Translations under genes and position numbers: made by a program
Shown: positions 1-9,703 of the stretch, piece by piece
Layout: every line of letters begins with the position of its first letter
Numbering within the stretch: the first letter of the stretch is position 1
Notes under the pieces: generated by a model
Told to the model about the DNA's origin: nothing
Seen by the model: the letters and a program-made list of their open reading frames with translations, nothing else
The model's database searches: none
Assembly: GCF_947495725.1 (NCBI RefSeq)
Contig: NZ_CANLZZ010000007.1
Span: 124,001 to 188,000, forward strand
Direction: 5' to 3'
Source of the DNA: an uncultured Lutibacter sp.
GTDB lineage: Bacteria; Bacteroidota; Bacteroidia; Flavobacteriales; Flavobacteriaceae
Length of the DNA stretch: 64,000 nt

Positions 1-543
1 CAATCTATAATAGATGATCATAAAGATTCTGGTGAAATAAAAATTTTAGATATAGGTACTGGTAGCGGTTGTATTGCAATATCCTTAGCCAAAAATTTAC
101 CAAACGCAAAAGTATATGCTTTAGATATTTCTAAGGAAGCATTAAAAATGGCAAAACAAAATGCTATTTTAAACAATACTTCAGTTGAATTTATTGAAAC
201 TGATATTTTAAATTTAGAAAAATTGCCTGATAATTTCGATATAATTGTTAGCAATCCGCCATACGTTAGAGAAGTTGAAAAAGAGCAAATGGAGAAAAAC
301 GTATTAGATAACGAACCTCATATAGCATTATTTGTAACCAATGAAAACCCGTTATTGTTTTACAATAAAATTGGAGATTTAGCTAAAAAACACCTTACTT
401 CAAAAGGAACTCTTTATTTTGAAATAAACCAGTATTTAGGTAAAGAAACGGCTGAACTAATAAGCAACAAAGGACTTAAAAATGTACAACTTAAAAAAGA
501 TATTTTTGGAGAAGACAGAATGTTAAAAGCTACCGTAATTTAA
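1..543 (+). CDS. prmC: Peptide chain release factor N5-glutamine methyltransferase PrmC (5' truncated)
   Basis: The reading frame is open from base 1, so the N-terminus lies outside the window; the visible 180 codons are the catalytic domain. Near the left edge it carries the SAM-binding motif DIGTGSGCIAI, and further on SNPPYV, the NPPY active-site signature of glutamine N-methyltransferases. The family methylates the GGQ glutamine of release factors RF1/RF2 using S-adenosylmethionine, in the cytoplasm. The first internal ATG (148) lies after motif I, so it is not the true start. Neighbours trmD and rplS fit a translation context. Identity is firm; full length cannot be judged. Confidence 0.93.
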   Translation, partial: QSIIDDHKDSGEIKILDIGTGSGCIAISLAKNLPNAKVYALDISKEALKMAKQNAILNNTSVEFIETDILNLEKLPDNFDIIVSNPPYVREVEKEQMEKNVLDNEPHIALFVTNENPLLFYNKIGDLAKKHLTSKGTLYFEINQYLGKETAELISNKGLKNVQLKKDIFGEDRMLKATVI

Positions 544-568
544 AAGACTACTTTCATTATATTTAAGA

Positions 569-576
569 TATCTTTG
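569..576 (+). promoter_or_regulatory. -7 promoter element (TATCTTTG) of the DEAD-box helicase gene
   Basis: This is an exact match to the Bacteroidota -7 consensus TAnnTTTG. It ends 4 bases before the ATG at 581, so transcription would begin at or next to the start codon. I see no clear -33 TTG at the usual distance. Confidence 0.55.
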
Positions 577-580
577 CCAA

Positions 581-1894
581 ATGGCAGAAATCATAAAAAA
601 TCAGCAGGAAATTTTATCCAAATTAGGAATTGAAAAATTAAATGCAATGCAAGAAGAAACCTACAAATCGGTTTTATTTAACGCAGAAACAATTTTACTA
701 TCACCTACCGGAACTGGAAAAACACTAGCCTTTCTATTACCAATACTTGAATTGTTAGACCCAACTATTAAAAATATACAAGCTTTAATACTTGTCCCTT
801 CAAGAGAACTTGCAATACAAATTGAACAAGTTATTAGGGAAATGGGAAGTGGTTTTAAAGCAAATGCCGTATATGGTGGAAGATCCGGCTCAAAAGATAA
901 AATAGAAATAAAACATCCTCCGGCAATATTAATAGGAACACCAGGAAGAGTTTCTGACCATATTTTAAGAGAAGCTTTTTACGTTAATAATATTAAAACG
1001 TTGGTTTTAGATGAATTTGATAAATCACTAGAAGTAGGCTTTGAGGAAGAAATGAAAACAATAGTAGAAGCTTTAACTTTAGTAAATAAAAAAATATTAA
1101 CATCCGCTACCCAAAAAGTAAAAATACCTTCTTTTATGGGTATTAAAAATGCTAAAAGAATAAATTACTTAAATAAAAAAGGTTCTAACTTAAAGATTAA
1201 AACAGTTGTCGCTGATAAACAAGATAAATTAGATTCATTAGAAAAATTAATTAGTTATGTTGGTAAAGGCAGTGGTATTATTTTTTGCAATTTAAAAGCG
1301 AGTATAGAAGTTGTAAGTGATTTTCTTTATAAAAAAGGAATTAATCATGGAGTGTTTTTTGGCGACTTAGAACAAATAGACAGGGAACGAAATTTGATAA
1401 AATTTAGAAATGGCACTCATAAAATTTTAATAGCAACAGATTTAGCCGCACGCGGCATCGATGTTCCCGAAATGGATTACATCATTCATTATGAATTACC
1501 TATGAGACCTGATGAATTTACTCATAGAAACGGTAGAACTGCACGTATGCACAGCAACGGAACAGCCTATTTACTAAAATGGAAAAACGAAGAACTACCT
1601 GTATTTACAGAAAACGCAGAGGAAATTAACATTGAAACCAATAAAAAGTTTATTAAAAGCAAATGGAATACTATTCATATTTCTGGTGGAAGAAAGGATA
1701 AAATTTCAAAAGGAGATATTGCTGGGTTGTTTTTTAAGCAAGGAAATCTAAAGAAAGATGAATTAGGTATTATTGAATTAAAACAAGATTGCGCATATGT
1801 CGCGGTAGCAAATAATGATATTCATAATTTCATAGCTAAAGTAAATAACAGTAAATTAAAAAAGAAAAAAGTTAGAATTAGTTTATTAAACTAA
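581..1894 (+). CDS. DEAD/DEAH-box ATP-dependent RNA helicase
   Basis: This 437-residue protein has the ordered superfamily-2 helicase motifs: SPTGTGKT (41-48, Walker A), PSRELA (73-78), GTPGR, DEFD (144-147, in place of DEAD), SAT (175-177), ATDLAARGID and HRNGRTAR (315-322). The last ~75 residues resemble the DbpA-type RNA-binding domain (GDIAGLFFKQGNL region), which in DbpA directs the enzyme to 23S rRNA. Role: ATP-driven RNA remodelling, probably in ribosome assembly (inference from the C-terminal domain). The DEFD variant keeps the essential D and E. It stands alone between prmC and trmD, all on the same strand, with its own near-leaderless promoter. Confidence 0.93.
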   Translation: MAEIIKNQQEILSKLGIEKLNAMQEETYKSVLFNAETILLSPTGTGKTLAFLLPILELLDPTIKNIQALILVPSRELAIQIEQVIREMGSGFKANAVYGGRSGSKDKIEIKHPPAILIGTPGRVSDHILREAFYVNNIKTLVLDEFDKSLEVGFEEEMKTIVEALTLVNKKILTSATQKVKIPSFMGIKNAKRINYLNKKGSNLKIKTVVADKQDKLDSLEKLISYVGKGSGIIFCNLKASIEVVSDFLYKKGINHGVFFGDLEQIDRERNLIKFRNGTHKILIATDLAARGIDVPEMDYIIHYELPMRPDEFTHRNGRTARMHSNGTAYLLKWKNEELPVFTENAEEINIETNKKFIKSKWNTIHISGGRKDKISKGDIAGLFFKQGNLKKDELGIIELKQDCAYVAVANNDIHNFIAKVNNSKLKKKKVRISLLN

Positions 1895-1921
1895 TAAATA
1901 TAAATTTTAAACTCAAAAAAT

Positions 1922-1929
1922 TATATTTG
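1922..1929 (+). promoter_or_regulatory. -7 promoter element (TATATTTG) of trmD
   Basis: An exact TAnnTTTG match ends 4 bases before the trmD ATG at 1934. The predicted transcript is leaderless or nearly so. No convincing -33 TTG is visible. Confidence 0.55.
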
Positions 1930-1933
1930 CACA

Positions 1934-2611
1934 ATGCGAATTGATATAATAACCGTTTCACCAGAATTAATTAAAAGTCCGTTTGAATATTCAATAATTA
2001 AAAGGGCAATTGATAAAGATTTAGTTGAAGTACATTTTCATGATTTACGAAAATATGCTTTAAATGATTACGGAAAAATAGACGACTATCAATTTGGTGG
2101 AGGAGCCGGAATGGTATTAATGATTGAACCTATAGATAAATGTATCTCAAAATTAAAAGCCGAAAGAGATTATGACGAAGTTATTTATATGACCCCAGAT
2201 GCACCAACTTTGAATCAACAAACTGCCAATACGCTATCTTTAAAAGAAAACATTATTATACTTTGTGGTCATTATAAAGGTGTAGATCAACGTGTACGCG
2301 ATTTATTTATTACAAAAGAAATTTCTATTGGCGATTACGTGTTAAGTGGCGGAGAACTTGGCGCAGCTGTATTGTGTGACACCATTATAAGATTAATTCC
2401 TGGTGTTTTAGGAGATGAAACTTCTGCTTTAACTGATTCTTTTCAAGACAATTTATTATCACCTCCTGTTTACACTAGACCTTCTGATTATAAAGAACTT
2501 AAGGTACCCGAAATACTATTATCAGGTAATTTCCCTAAAATTGAAGAATGGAGAAATGAACAGGCGTTTGAAAGAACAAAAAAAATTAGACCCGATTTGT
2601 TGGAAGACTAA
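1934..2611 (+). CDS. trmD: tRNA (guanine(37)-N1)-methyltransferase TrmD
   Basis: This 225-residue protein is close to the normal TrmD length. It shows the SPOUT trefoil-knot signatures [11 protein letters not shown] (52-62), [10 protein letters not shown] (111-120) and [11 protein letters not shown] (131-141), which form the SAM pocket and active site. The enzyme methylates G37 next to the anticodon of tRNAs reading CNN codons and prevents +1 frameshifting. It lies 87 bases upstream of rplS, the trmD-rplS pairing common in bacteria. Here rplS appears to have its own promoter in the gap. Confidence 0.97.
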   Translation: MRIDIITVSPELIKSPFEYSIIKRAIDKDLVEVHFHDLRKYALNDYGKIDDYQFGGGAGMVLMIEPIDKCISKLKAERDYDEVIYMTPDAPTLNQQTANTLSLKENIIILCGHYKGVDQRVRDLFITKEISIGDYVLSGGELGAAVLCDTIIRLIPGVLGDETSALTDSFQDNLLSPPVYTRPSDYKELKVPEILLSGNFPKIEEWRNEQAFERTKKIRPDLLED

Positions 2612-2629
2612 TTTTTTTAATTAAATTTG
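2600..2629 (+). promoter_or_regulatory. Promoter of rplS (TTG, 19 bases, TAAATTTG)
   Basis: TTG at 2600-2602 and TAAATTTG at 2622-2629 are separated by 19 bases, which is the full Bacteroidota promoter consensus. The -33 element overlaps the end of trmD. The predicted start leaves a leader of about 65 bases before the rplS ATG at 2699. Confidence 0.7.
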
Positions 2630-2634
2630 CACTC

Positions 2635-2698
2635 TCAAAATTAACCTCTGACGAAAATCGTGAATGTTGGTTTTTGAAAAACCATTAAAAATTTAACA
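2635..2698 (+). promoter_or_regulatory. Structured 5' leader of rplS (candidate autoregulatory leader)
   Basis: The leader can fold into two consecutive hairpins: ACGA/TCGT with an AAA loop (2651-2661), and TGGTTT/AAACCA with a TTGAA loop (2668-2684). Ribosomal-protein genes often control their own translation through such leaders. I cannot show conservation from this window, so the regulatory role is inference. Confidence 0.4.
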
Positions 2699-3049
2699 AT
2701 GGAAAGTTTAGTAAAATTTGTACAAGACGAATATGTAACTAAAAATGAATTCCCTCAATTTCAAGCAGGAGATTCAATTACAGTTTATTACGAAATTAAA
2801 GAGGGACAAAAAACCCGTACTCAGTTCTTTAAAGGAACGGTAATTCAAAGAAGAGGAACTGGAACTTCTGAAACATTTACAATTAGAAAAATGTCAGGAA
2901 CAGTTGGTGTTGAACGTATTTTCCCTGTGAATTTACCATCAATTCAAAAAATCGAAGTTAACAAACACGGTAGAGTTCGTAGAGCACGTATTTTCTACTT
3001 TAGAGGTTTAACTGGTAAAAAAGCAAGAATTTCAGAAAAAAGACGCTAG
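2699..3049 (+). CDS. rplS: 50S ribosomal protein L19 (bL19)
   Basis: This 116-residue protein matches the usual bL19 length. It has the hallmark stretches FQAGDSITVYYEIKEG near the N-terminus, FKGTVIQRRGTG in the middle, and RRARIFYFRGLTGKKARI at the C-terminus. bL19 sits at the 30S-50S interface. The gene has its own promoter and leader and ends just before a strong intrinsic terminator (3072-3101). Confidence 0.98.
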   Translation: MESLVKFVQDEYVTKNEFPQFQAGDSITVYYEIKEGQKTRTQFFKGTVIQRRGTGTSETFTIRKMSGTVGVERIFPVNLPSIQKIEVNKHGRVRRARIFYFRGLTGKKARISEKRR

Positions 3050-3071
3050 TCTAATTTCTATAAGAAAATTT

Positions 3072-3101
3072 AAAACCACTTCAAATTTGAAGTGGTTTTT
3101 T
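3072..3101 (+). terminator. Rho-independent terminator of rplS
   Basis: A perfect 14-bp inverted repeat (AAAACCACTTCAAA and its complement, no spacer) is followed by a T run. It starts 22 bases after the rplS stop codon. The A-rich 5' arm and T-rich 3' arm mean it could act in both directions. Confidence 0.9.
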
Positions 3102-3102
3102 C

Positions 3103-3124
3103 GTTATGAACAATTGTTCATAAC
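3103..3124. repeat. Perfect 22-bp palindrome after the rplS terminator
   Basis: The half-site GTTATGAACAA is followed directly by its reverse complement. It begins 2 bases after the rplS terminator. Such symmetry fits a dimeric regulator site or a second hairpin. There is no T tract behind it, so it is not a simple terminator. Confidence 0.6.
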
Positions 3125-3158
3125 CTTGGTTTACATCTTGTTTATATCAAATTTCAGT

Positions 3159-3630
3159 TTTATTTGGTTTTTTTAAAATTTGATGGTTAATTTACATTAG
3201 AATTAATAACAAGTTGATTTTAACATTAAAATGTAACTTTTTAAAGTTTAAAAAAAATTTAATTATTAGTTCTAAATGTTCTTGAACATCGTTTTTAGAA
3301 TCAAACTTTTAAATGAGTAAAGTGACCAGGTATTTAGCATGAATTAATGGAAACAAGATTTTAAAAACATTTTTAAAACAACTGTTTAAAGCGAGTATAA
3401 TTTAGATTTCTAAAAGATGCAACAAAGCTTTAGGAGTTCTTTTAAAAGAAATAACTAGTTTAATAAAATGTTGTAATTTGTAAGAAAAACAGCTTAATTA
3501 GATGAAAGTTTTAGCTTGTTGTTTGAAAAAATGGCAAAACAGTTAAAAAATCATTGAAAATTATTAAAAAAAGTATTTCAGCAAAAAGCCATAATAGCGA
3601 GAAATCAGTATTATGGCTTTTGTTTTTTAT
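3159..3630 (+). ncRNA. Candidate small RNA ending at an orphan terminator
   Basis: A strong intrinsic terminator ends at 3630 but no protein gene precedes it on either side. A possible promoter is TTG (3138-3140), 18 bases, TTTATTTG (3159-3166, one mismatch). Between them, TTCTAAA (3270-3276) pairs with TTTAGAA (3294-3300) around an inner ATGTTC/GAACAT hairpin. Boundaries are estimates. I cannot assign it to a known family; flavobacterial 6S-like or Flavo-1 RNAs are possibilities that need a covariance-model search. Confidence 0.35.
3584..3630 (+). terminator. Orphan rho-independent terminator
   Basis: AAAAGCCATAATA (3584-3596) pairs with TATTATGGCTTTT (3609-3621) across a 12-base loop and is followed by GTTTTTT. 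No coding gene lies within 500 bases upstream on the plus strand, so its transcript is probably non-coding. Confidence 0.75.
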
Positions 3631-3778
3631 ATAGCTTTACGAATCTCTCAAAATATAGCCTTTTTTTTTACACTTTATTTAATTTGAAACCTCCATTTAT
3701 AACGTTTTCGAAGTAGCTTTTCTTACAATATTTATTACATTTGTTGCATTCAATTATTTATGGTTTTGACTATTATAA

Positions 3779-6070
<2,292 letters not shown>

Positions 6071-6090
6071 TAATTGAATTACAATAAATT

Positions 6091-6126
6091 AAAAAGCGAA
6101 CAAAATAATTTGTTCGCTTTTTTTTG
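6091..6126. terminator. Bidirectional terminator between icd and the MscS gene
   Basis: AAAAAGCGAACAAA (6091-6104) pairs with TTTGTTCGCTTTTT (6109-6122) around an ATAA loop. There is a T8 run on the plus strand and a T5 run on the minus strand, so it can end both convergent genes. Confidence 0.9.
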
Positions 6127-6128
6127 TA

Positions 6129-6160
6129 CTTTTTCTTTTCTTTTTTTCTCTTTCTCTTTC
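6129..6160. repeat. Pure pyrimidine tract of 32 bases
   Basis: Only C and T occur from 6129 to 6160 on the plus strand. The tract lies between the icd terminator and the stop codon of the convergent MscS gene. In the MscS transcript it would be an all-purine 3' untranslated segment. No function is known to me. Confidence 0.6.
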
Positions 6161-6166
6161 ATATTT

Positions 6167-6991
6167 TTATTTAGACATGGTAACTACACGTTGTGGGAAC
6201 GGTGCTTCATATCCAGCTTCTCCCAATGCTTCCACTATTTTTTGTCGAGTATCCCAGTAAACATCCCAATAGGAATCAACGCTAGAATATGGTAAGGCCA
6301 ACAATTCAATTCCATTTTGCCCTAAATTATTAACTGCAACTCTTGGACATGGATCCTTTAAAACATTTGTATCATTTGCCAAAATATTATTTACAATTTC
6401 CTTTGCTTTATCAATATCAGTTCCGTATCTAATTCCAAAAGGCATATCTACCCTTAAGTTTCCTTTTGTGGTATAATTTACTATTTTATTTGCTGTTATA
6501 CTACCATTTGGAAGTATGGATGTTTTATTTTGAAAAGTCTCTAAAATTGTAACAAATACCGATATTTCTTTAACAAAACCTAACTCTCCATTTACCTCAA
6601 TTAAATCGCCAACTTTAAATGGTTTAAAAATTAACAACATTACACCCGAAGCTAAATGACCTAAAGAACCATTAAATGCTGCTCCAATTGCAATACCTAC
6701 TCCACCCAGCAATACCGCAAAAGATGTCATTGGAACACCAACAATTTGTGCTATGGTAATAAATAATAGTGCTTTTAGAGCAAAACCAATTAATGTAATT
6801 AAAAATGGTCTTAAAGTTTCATCAATCCTCGATTTTTCGAACAATTTGGAAACCGCATTCATTATAATTCTAATAATCCACAAACCAATTATTAACGAAA
6901 CAATTGCCCCTATTAGACTTAATCCCCAATCGCCAAACCCTTCTGAAATTGAATTAAAAAATGATGATATTGATGCCGTAATGTTCTTCAT
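6167..6991 (-). CDS. Small-conductance mechanosensitive channel (MscS family)
   Basis: This 274-residue inner-membrane protein has three predicted helices (about 24-46, 62-85, 91-123). The third is the Gly/Ala-rich pore helix (LLGGVGIAIGAAFNGSLGHL) typical of MscS. It is followed by the beta domain (FKVGDLIEVNGELGFVKEI) and a C-terminal vestibule domain ending in PFPQRVV, as in E. coli MscS. The channel opens under membrane tension to release solutes during hypo-osmotic shock. It is a single gene convergent with icd. A second, different MscS-type gene lies at 40789-41628. Confidence 0.93.
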   Translation of the reverse strand: MKNITASISSFFNSISEGFGDWGLSLIGAIVSLIIGLWIIRIIMNAVSKLFEKSRIDETLRPFLITLIGFALKALLFITIAQIVGVPMTSFAVLLGGVGIAIGAAFNGSLGHLASGVMLLIFKPFKVGDLIEVNGELGFVKEISVFVTILETFQNKTSILPNGSITANKIVNYTTKGNLRVDMPFGIRYGTDIDKAKEIVNNILANDTNVLKDPCPRVAVNNLGQNGIELLALPYSSVDSYWDVYWDTRQKIVEALGEAGYEAPFPQRVVTMSK

Positions 6992-7076
6992 AATGCAATA
7001 ATTAATAAATTATAAGTAATAGTTTTATGACACTTATTTTTTTAAGAAGTCACATTAATTAATAGTTTCAATTTAG

Positions 7077-7084
7077 TATTTTTG
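7077..7084 (+). promoter_or_regulatory. -7 promoter element (TATTTTTG) of murQ
   Basis: An exact TAnnTTTG match ends 4 bases before the murQ ATG at 7089. This is the same spacing as for the helicase, trmD and marR genes, and again implies a leaderless mRNA. Confidence 0.55.
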
Positions 7085-7088
7085 AAAA

Positions 7089-7910
7089 ATGGGTTTTATA
7101 AAGACAACGGAACAATCATCAAATTACAATCATTTAGAAAGAATGACGCTAAATGAAATTTTAACCAATATTAATAATGAAGACAAAACGGTTCCTCTAG
7201 CGGTTGAAAAAGTTATTCCGAAGATTGAAAAACTTGTAGAACAACTTGTTTTAAGAATGAAAAGAGGCGGTAGGTTATTTTACATTGGCGCTGGAACTAG
7301 TGGAAGACTTGGAATAGTTGATGCCTCGGAGTGCCCTCCTACTTTTGGTGTTCCGCATACAATGGTAATTGGCATTATTGCTGGAGGAGATACAGCAATA
7401 AGAAAAGCTGTTGAATTTGCAGAAGATTCAAAAACACAATGTTGGCAAGATTTAAAAGAATATAACATAAATTCTAACGATACCGTAATTGGTATTGCAG
7501 CCTCAGGCACAACTCCTTATGTAATTGGTGCATTAGAAAAATGTAATGATAATAATATTTTAACAGGTTGTATTACTTGTAATAAAAATAGTCCTATGGC
7601 ATTGGTTTCAAAACATCCAATTGAAGTTATTGTAGGACCCGAATTTGTTACTGGAAGTTCAAGAATGAAAGCTGGTACTGCTCAAAAATTAACTTTAAAC
7701 ATGATCTCAACAAGTGCAATGATTCAACTTGGAAAGATTAAAGGAAATAAAATGGTAGATATGCAACTATCTAACAATAAACTTATAGATAGAGGAACAA
7801 AAATGTTGATGGATGAATTGAATATTACTGAAAAAGTTGCACATCAATTACTTTTAAAACATAAAAACGTTAGAAACGCAATAGACAACTATACTAATGG
7901 GAACCGATAG
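7089..7910 (+). CDS. murQ: N-acetylmuramic acid 6-phosphate etherase MurQ
   Basis: This 273-residue protein has a SIS (sugar isomerase) fold. It shows the sugar-phosphate signature IGAGTSGRLG (66-75), then DASECPPTFG, whose E81 corresponds to the catalytic acid, and AVEFAEDS with the second glutamate E112 (positions by analogy with E. coli MurQ). It cleaves the lactyl ether of MurNAc-6-phosphate to give GlcNAc-6-phosphate and D-lactate, a step of peptidoglycan recycling in the cytoplasm. The downstream small membrane protein overlaps it by 14 bases, so the two are translationally coupled. Confidence 0.96.
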   Translation: MGFIKTTEQSSNYNHLERMTLNEILTNINNEDKTVPLAVEKVIPKIEKLVEQLVLRMKRGGRLFYIGAGTSGRLGIVDASECPPTFGVPHTMVIGIIAGGDTAIRKAVEFAEDSKTQCWQDLKEYNINSNDTVIGIAASGTTPYVIGALEKCNDNNILTGCITCNKNSPMALVSKHPIEVIVGPEFVTGSSRMKAGTAQKLTLNMISTSAMIQLGKIKGNKMVDMQLSNNKLIDRGTKMLMDELNITEKVAHQLLLKHKNVRNAIDNYTNGNR

Positions 7911-8121
7911 AAAAGAATTAACCAGAGGATTAAAGTATGAATTGGCGGCTTTACCACTGTTATTAATTGCACCAATTTTAATTACAATAGGTTTCAAAGC
8001 AATTAAACTTCAAAATAATTATCTATGGCTAATTTTAGGTATTATTTTGGCAATTGCGGCAATTGTATTAGGTTTTTTAGGTATTAGAATAATTCTAAAT
8101 GCTTTTTTTAACTCTAAATAA
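7897..8121 (+). CDS. Small membrane protein, DUF6095-like
   Basis: This 74-residue protein has two hydrophobic helices (about 17-33 and 42-68) with a short polar link and a basic N-terminus. I recognise it as the small flavobacterial protein that follows murQ (DUF6095). Function is unknown. It starts inside the last codons of murQ and its stop touches the ATG of the ATP-grasp gene at 8122, so the three genes form one operon. Coupling to murQ suggests an envelope role, which is inference. Confidence 0.8.
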   Translation: MGTDRKELTRGLKYELAALPLLLIAPILITIGFKAIKLQNNYLWLILGIILAIAAIVLGFLGIRIILNAFFNSK

Positions 8122-9177
8122 ATGAGCATATTTAATCCTAAATTTTTAAAAAACTGGGAATATTGGCCATCTTATATGTTTTATGTTCCATTACTTCCAT
8201 ACGCTTTTTATTTAGCTATAAAGGCTAAGAGTTTTGGTTTTTTTTCTGCAGTAAATCCAAGCATTGAAGGTTCTGGAAATGGTTTAGAGTCCAAATACAA
8301 AACAATTAAATTATTACCTAGAAAATACAAACCAAAAAGTGTATTTGTAAAAAAACAAGAAACTATTGAAAATATCTTAAACGAATTAAAAATTGAACAA
8401 ATTAGATATCCGTTAATAATTAAACCAGACATTGGTTTTAGAGGCTTATTAGTTAAAAAAATAGATTCTGAAAAATCTCTAATATCTTATTTAAATAAAT
8501 TCAACTCAATTAATTTAATCATTCAAGAATTTATTGATTTTAAAAACGAATGTGGAATTTTTTACCACAGAATTCCTGGTACTAAAAAAGGTAAAATAAC
8601 ATCTATTACATTAAAAAAATATTTATCGGTATTTGGTGATGGAAAATCGACCTTAAAAACTCTGATAAAAGAAAATGATAGAGCACAAAAATATATTGAT
8701 CTAATTTTAGAATTAAATAGGGATAAACTTGAATTTATTCCTTTGAAAAATGAAGAAGTTGTTTTAAATATTATTGGAAACCACTCAAAGGGAACTCAAT
8801 TTATAAATGGAAATCATTTAATTTCTAGAGATTTAGAAAATACTTTTGATTTTATTAATAGTGAAATTACGGGATGGTATTACGGAAGGCTCGATTTAAA
8901 GTACAAAAGTTTTGACGATTTACTCAAAGGCGAAAATTTCAAAATTCTTGAAATAAATGGGGTAATTGCAGAGCCAACGCATGTGTATGATTCTTTAAGT
9001 GGTAGTTATTTTTCTGCATTAAAAACTATAAAACAGCACTGGAAAACTATTTTTGAAATTGGGACAAAAAATAATGAGTTAAATAATGTACCGTATTCTG
9101 ATTTCAAAAACTTAATTGATGTTTATTTTAGATATAAAAATTACATTAAAAAAGTTAAAAACCTATCTGTTAATTAA
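8122..9177 (+). CDS. ATP-grasp domain protein, substrate unknown
   Basis: This 351-residue protein shows ATP-grasp hallmarks. YPLIIKPDIGFRG (96-108) is the lysine/glycine-loop nucleotide-binding segment. Near residue 277, ILEINGV has the E-x-N pair that binds magnesium in this fold. The distal region resembles D-alanine-D-alanine ligase-like and cyanophycin-type ATP-grasp enzymes only in outline, so I do not name the substrate. It follows murQ and the DUF6095 protein with no gap, so a carboxylate-amine ligation linked to cell-wall fragments is a possible role (inference). Its last 8 bases overlap the end of the convergent DinB-like gene. Confidence 0.8.
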   Translation: MSIFNPKFLKNWEYWPSYMFYVPLLPYAFYLAIKAKSFGFFSAVNPSIEGSGNGLESKYKTIKLLPRKYKPKSVFVKKQETIENILNELKIEQIRYPLIIKPDIGFRGLLVKKIDSEKSLISYLNKFNSINLIIQEFIDFKNECGIFYHRIPGTKKGKITSITLKKYLSVFGDGKSTLKTLIKENDRAQKYIDLILELNRDKLEFIPLKNEEVVLNIIGNHSKGTQFINGNHLISRDLENTFDFINSEITGWYYGRLDLKYKSFDDLLKGENFKILEINGVIAEPTHVYDSLSGSYFSALKTIKQHWKTIFEIGTKNNELNNVPYSDFKNLIDVYFRYKNYIKKVKNLSVN

Positions 9178-9661
9178 TTGTAGTTTTTGGAGTAGTTGGA
9201 TTAAATCCAAAATCTTCGTCTGGAAGTTCAATTCCTAATTGAGATATTACATAACCTATACTTGCAAAATGATGAATTGCGTGGCTGTGTGCCTGAATTA
9301 AAATTCCACCCAAGGTATAATTTGCAGTAACCACACCTAGTCCAAGATCATCGGTAACTTTTACAATTTTATCAAAATCTTCATTTTTTAATGATTCTAA
9401 TTTCATTAAAACTTCATTAAAATAAGCAATTCCTTTTTCAGTAAAAGTTTCGGATTCTTGATTTCTTTTTCGTTTAATTAAATTTATTTCATTGTTGGAA
9501 ATTCCTTCAAAAATACAGTCGAAAACATCTAAAATATGTCTCATATGACTTCCAATACTAGAATAATAAGGAGCTATTGAAGTATCTCTGTAATTTTCGT
9601 CAGATATATATTGTAAAAGTTGAATGCCTCTTTGTAAGTTTTTATCAATAGCCTCAATCAT
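9170..9661 (-). CDS. DinB-family (YfiT-like) four-helix protein
   Basis: This 163-residue protein has the DinB/YfiT layout: a conserved SIGSHMRHILD histidine cluster near residue 36-46 and a later AHSHAIHHFASIG cluster that together would bind one metal ion. Family members include metal-dependent thiol transferases such as bacillithiol transferases, but most are uncharacterised and the partner here is unknown. The gene is convergent with the ATP-grasp gene, overlapping by 8 bases. It lies 42 bases before (in genomic order) the LysE-like gene on the same strand. Confidence 0.82.
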   Translation of the reverse strand: MIEAIDKNLQRGIQLLQYISDENYRDTSIAPYYSSIGSHMRHILDVFDCIFEGISNNEINLIKRKRNQESETFTEKGIAYFNEVLMKLESLKNEDFDKIVKVTDDLGLGVVTANYTLGGILIQAHSHAIHHFASIGYVISQLGIELPDEDFGFNPTTPKTTIN

Positions 9662-9703
9662 ATTTTAACTAATTCTTTAAGTTCTGTAAATATAAAAATA
9701 AAA

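Larger units (their letters stand above)
3102..3778. other. Gene-free intergenic region between rplS and icd
   Basis: I see no credible protein gene in these ~680 bases; only reading frames of fewer than 20 codons start with ATG. The stretch holds the palindrome at 3103-3124, a hairpin at 3270-3300, a terminator at 3584-3630 with no gene in front of it, and very AT-rich DNA before icd that should contain the icd promoter. A TATAATTG sequence at 3774-3781 is a one-mismatch -7 element 42 bases before the icd ATG. By far the longest non-coding stretch of the window. Confidence 0.7.
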
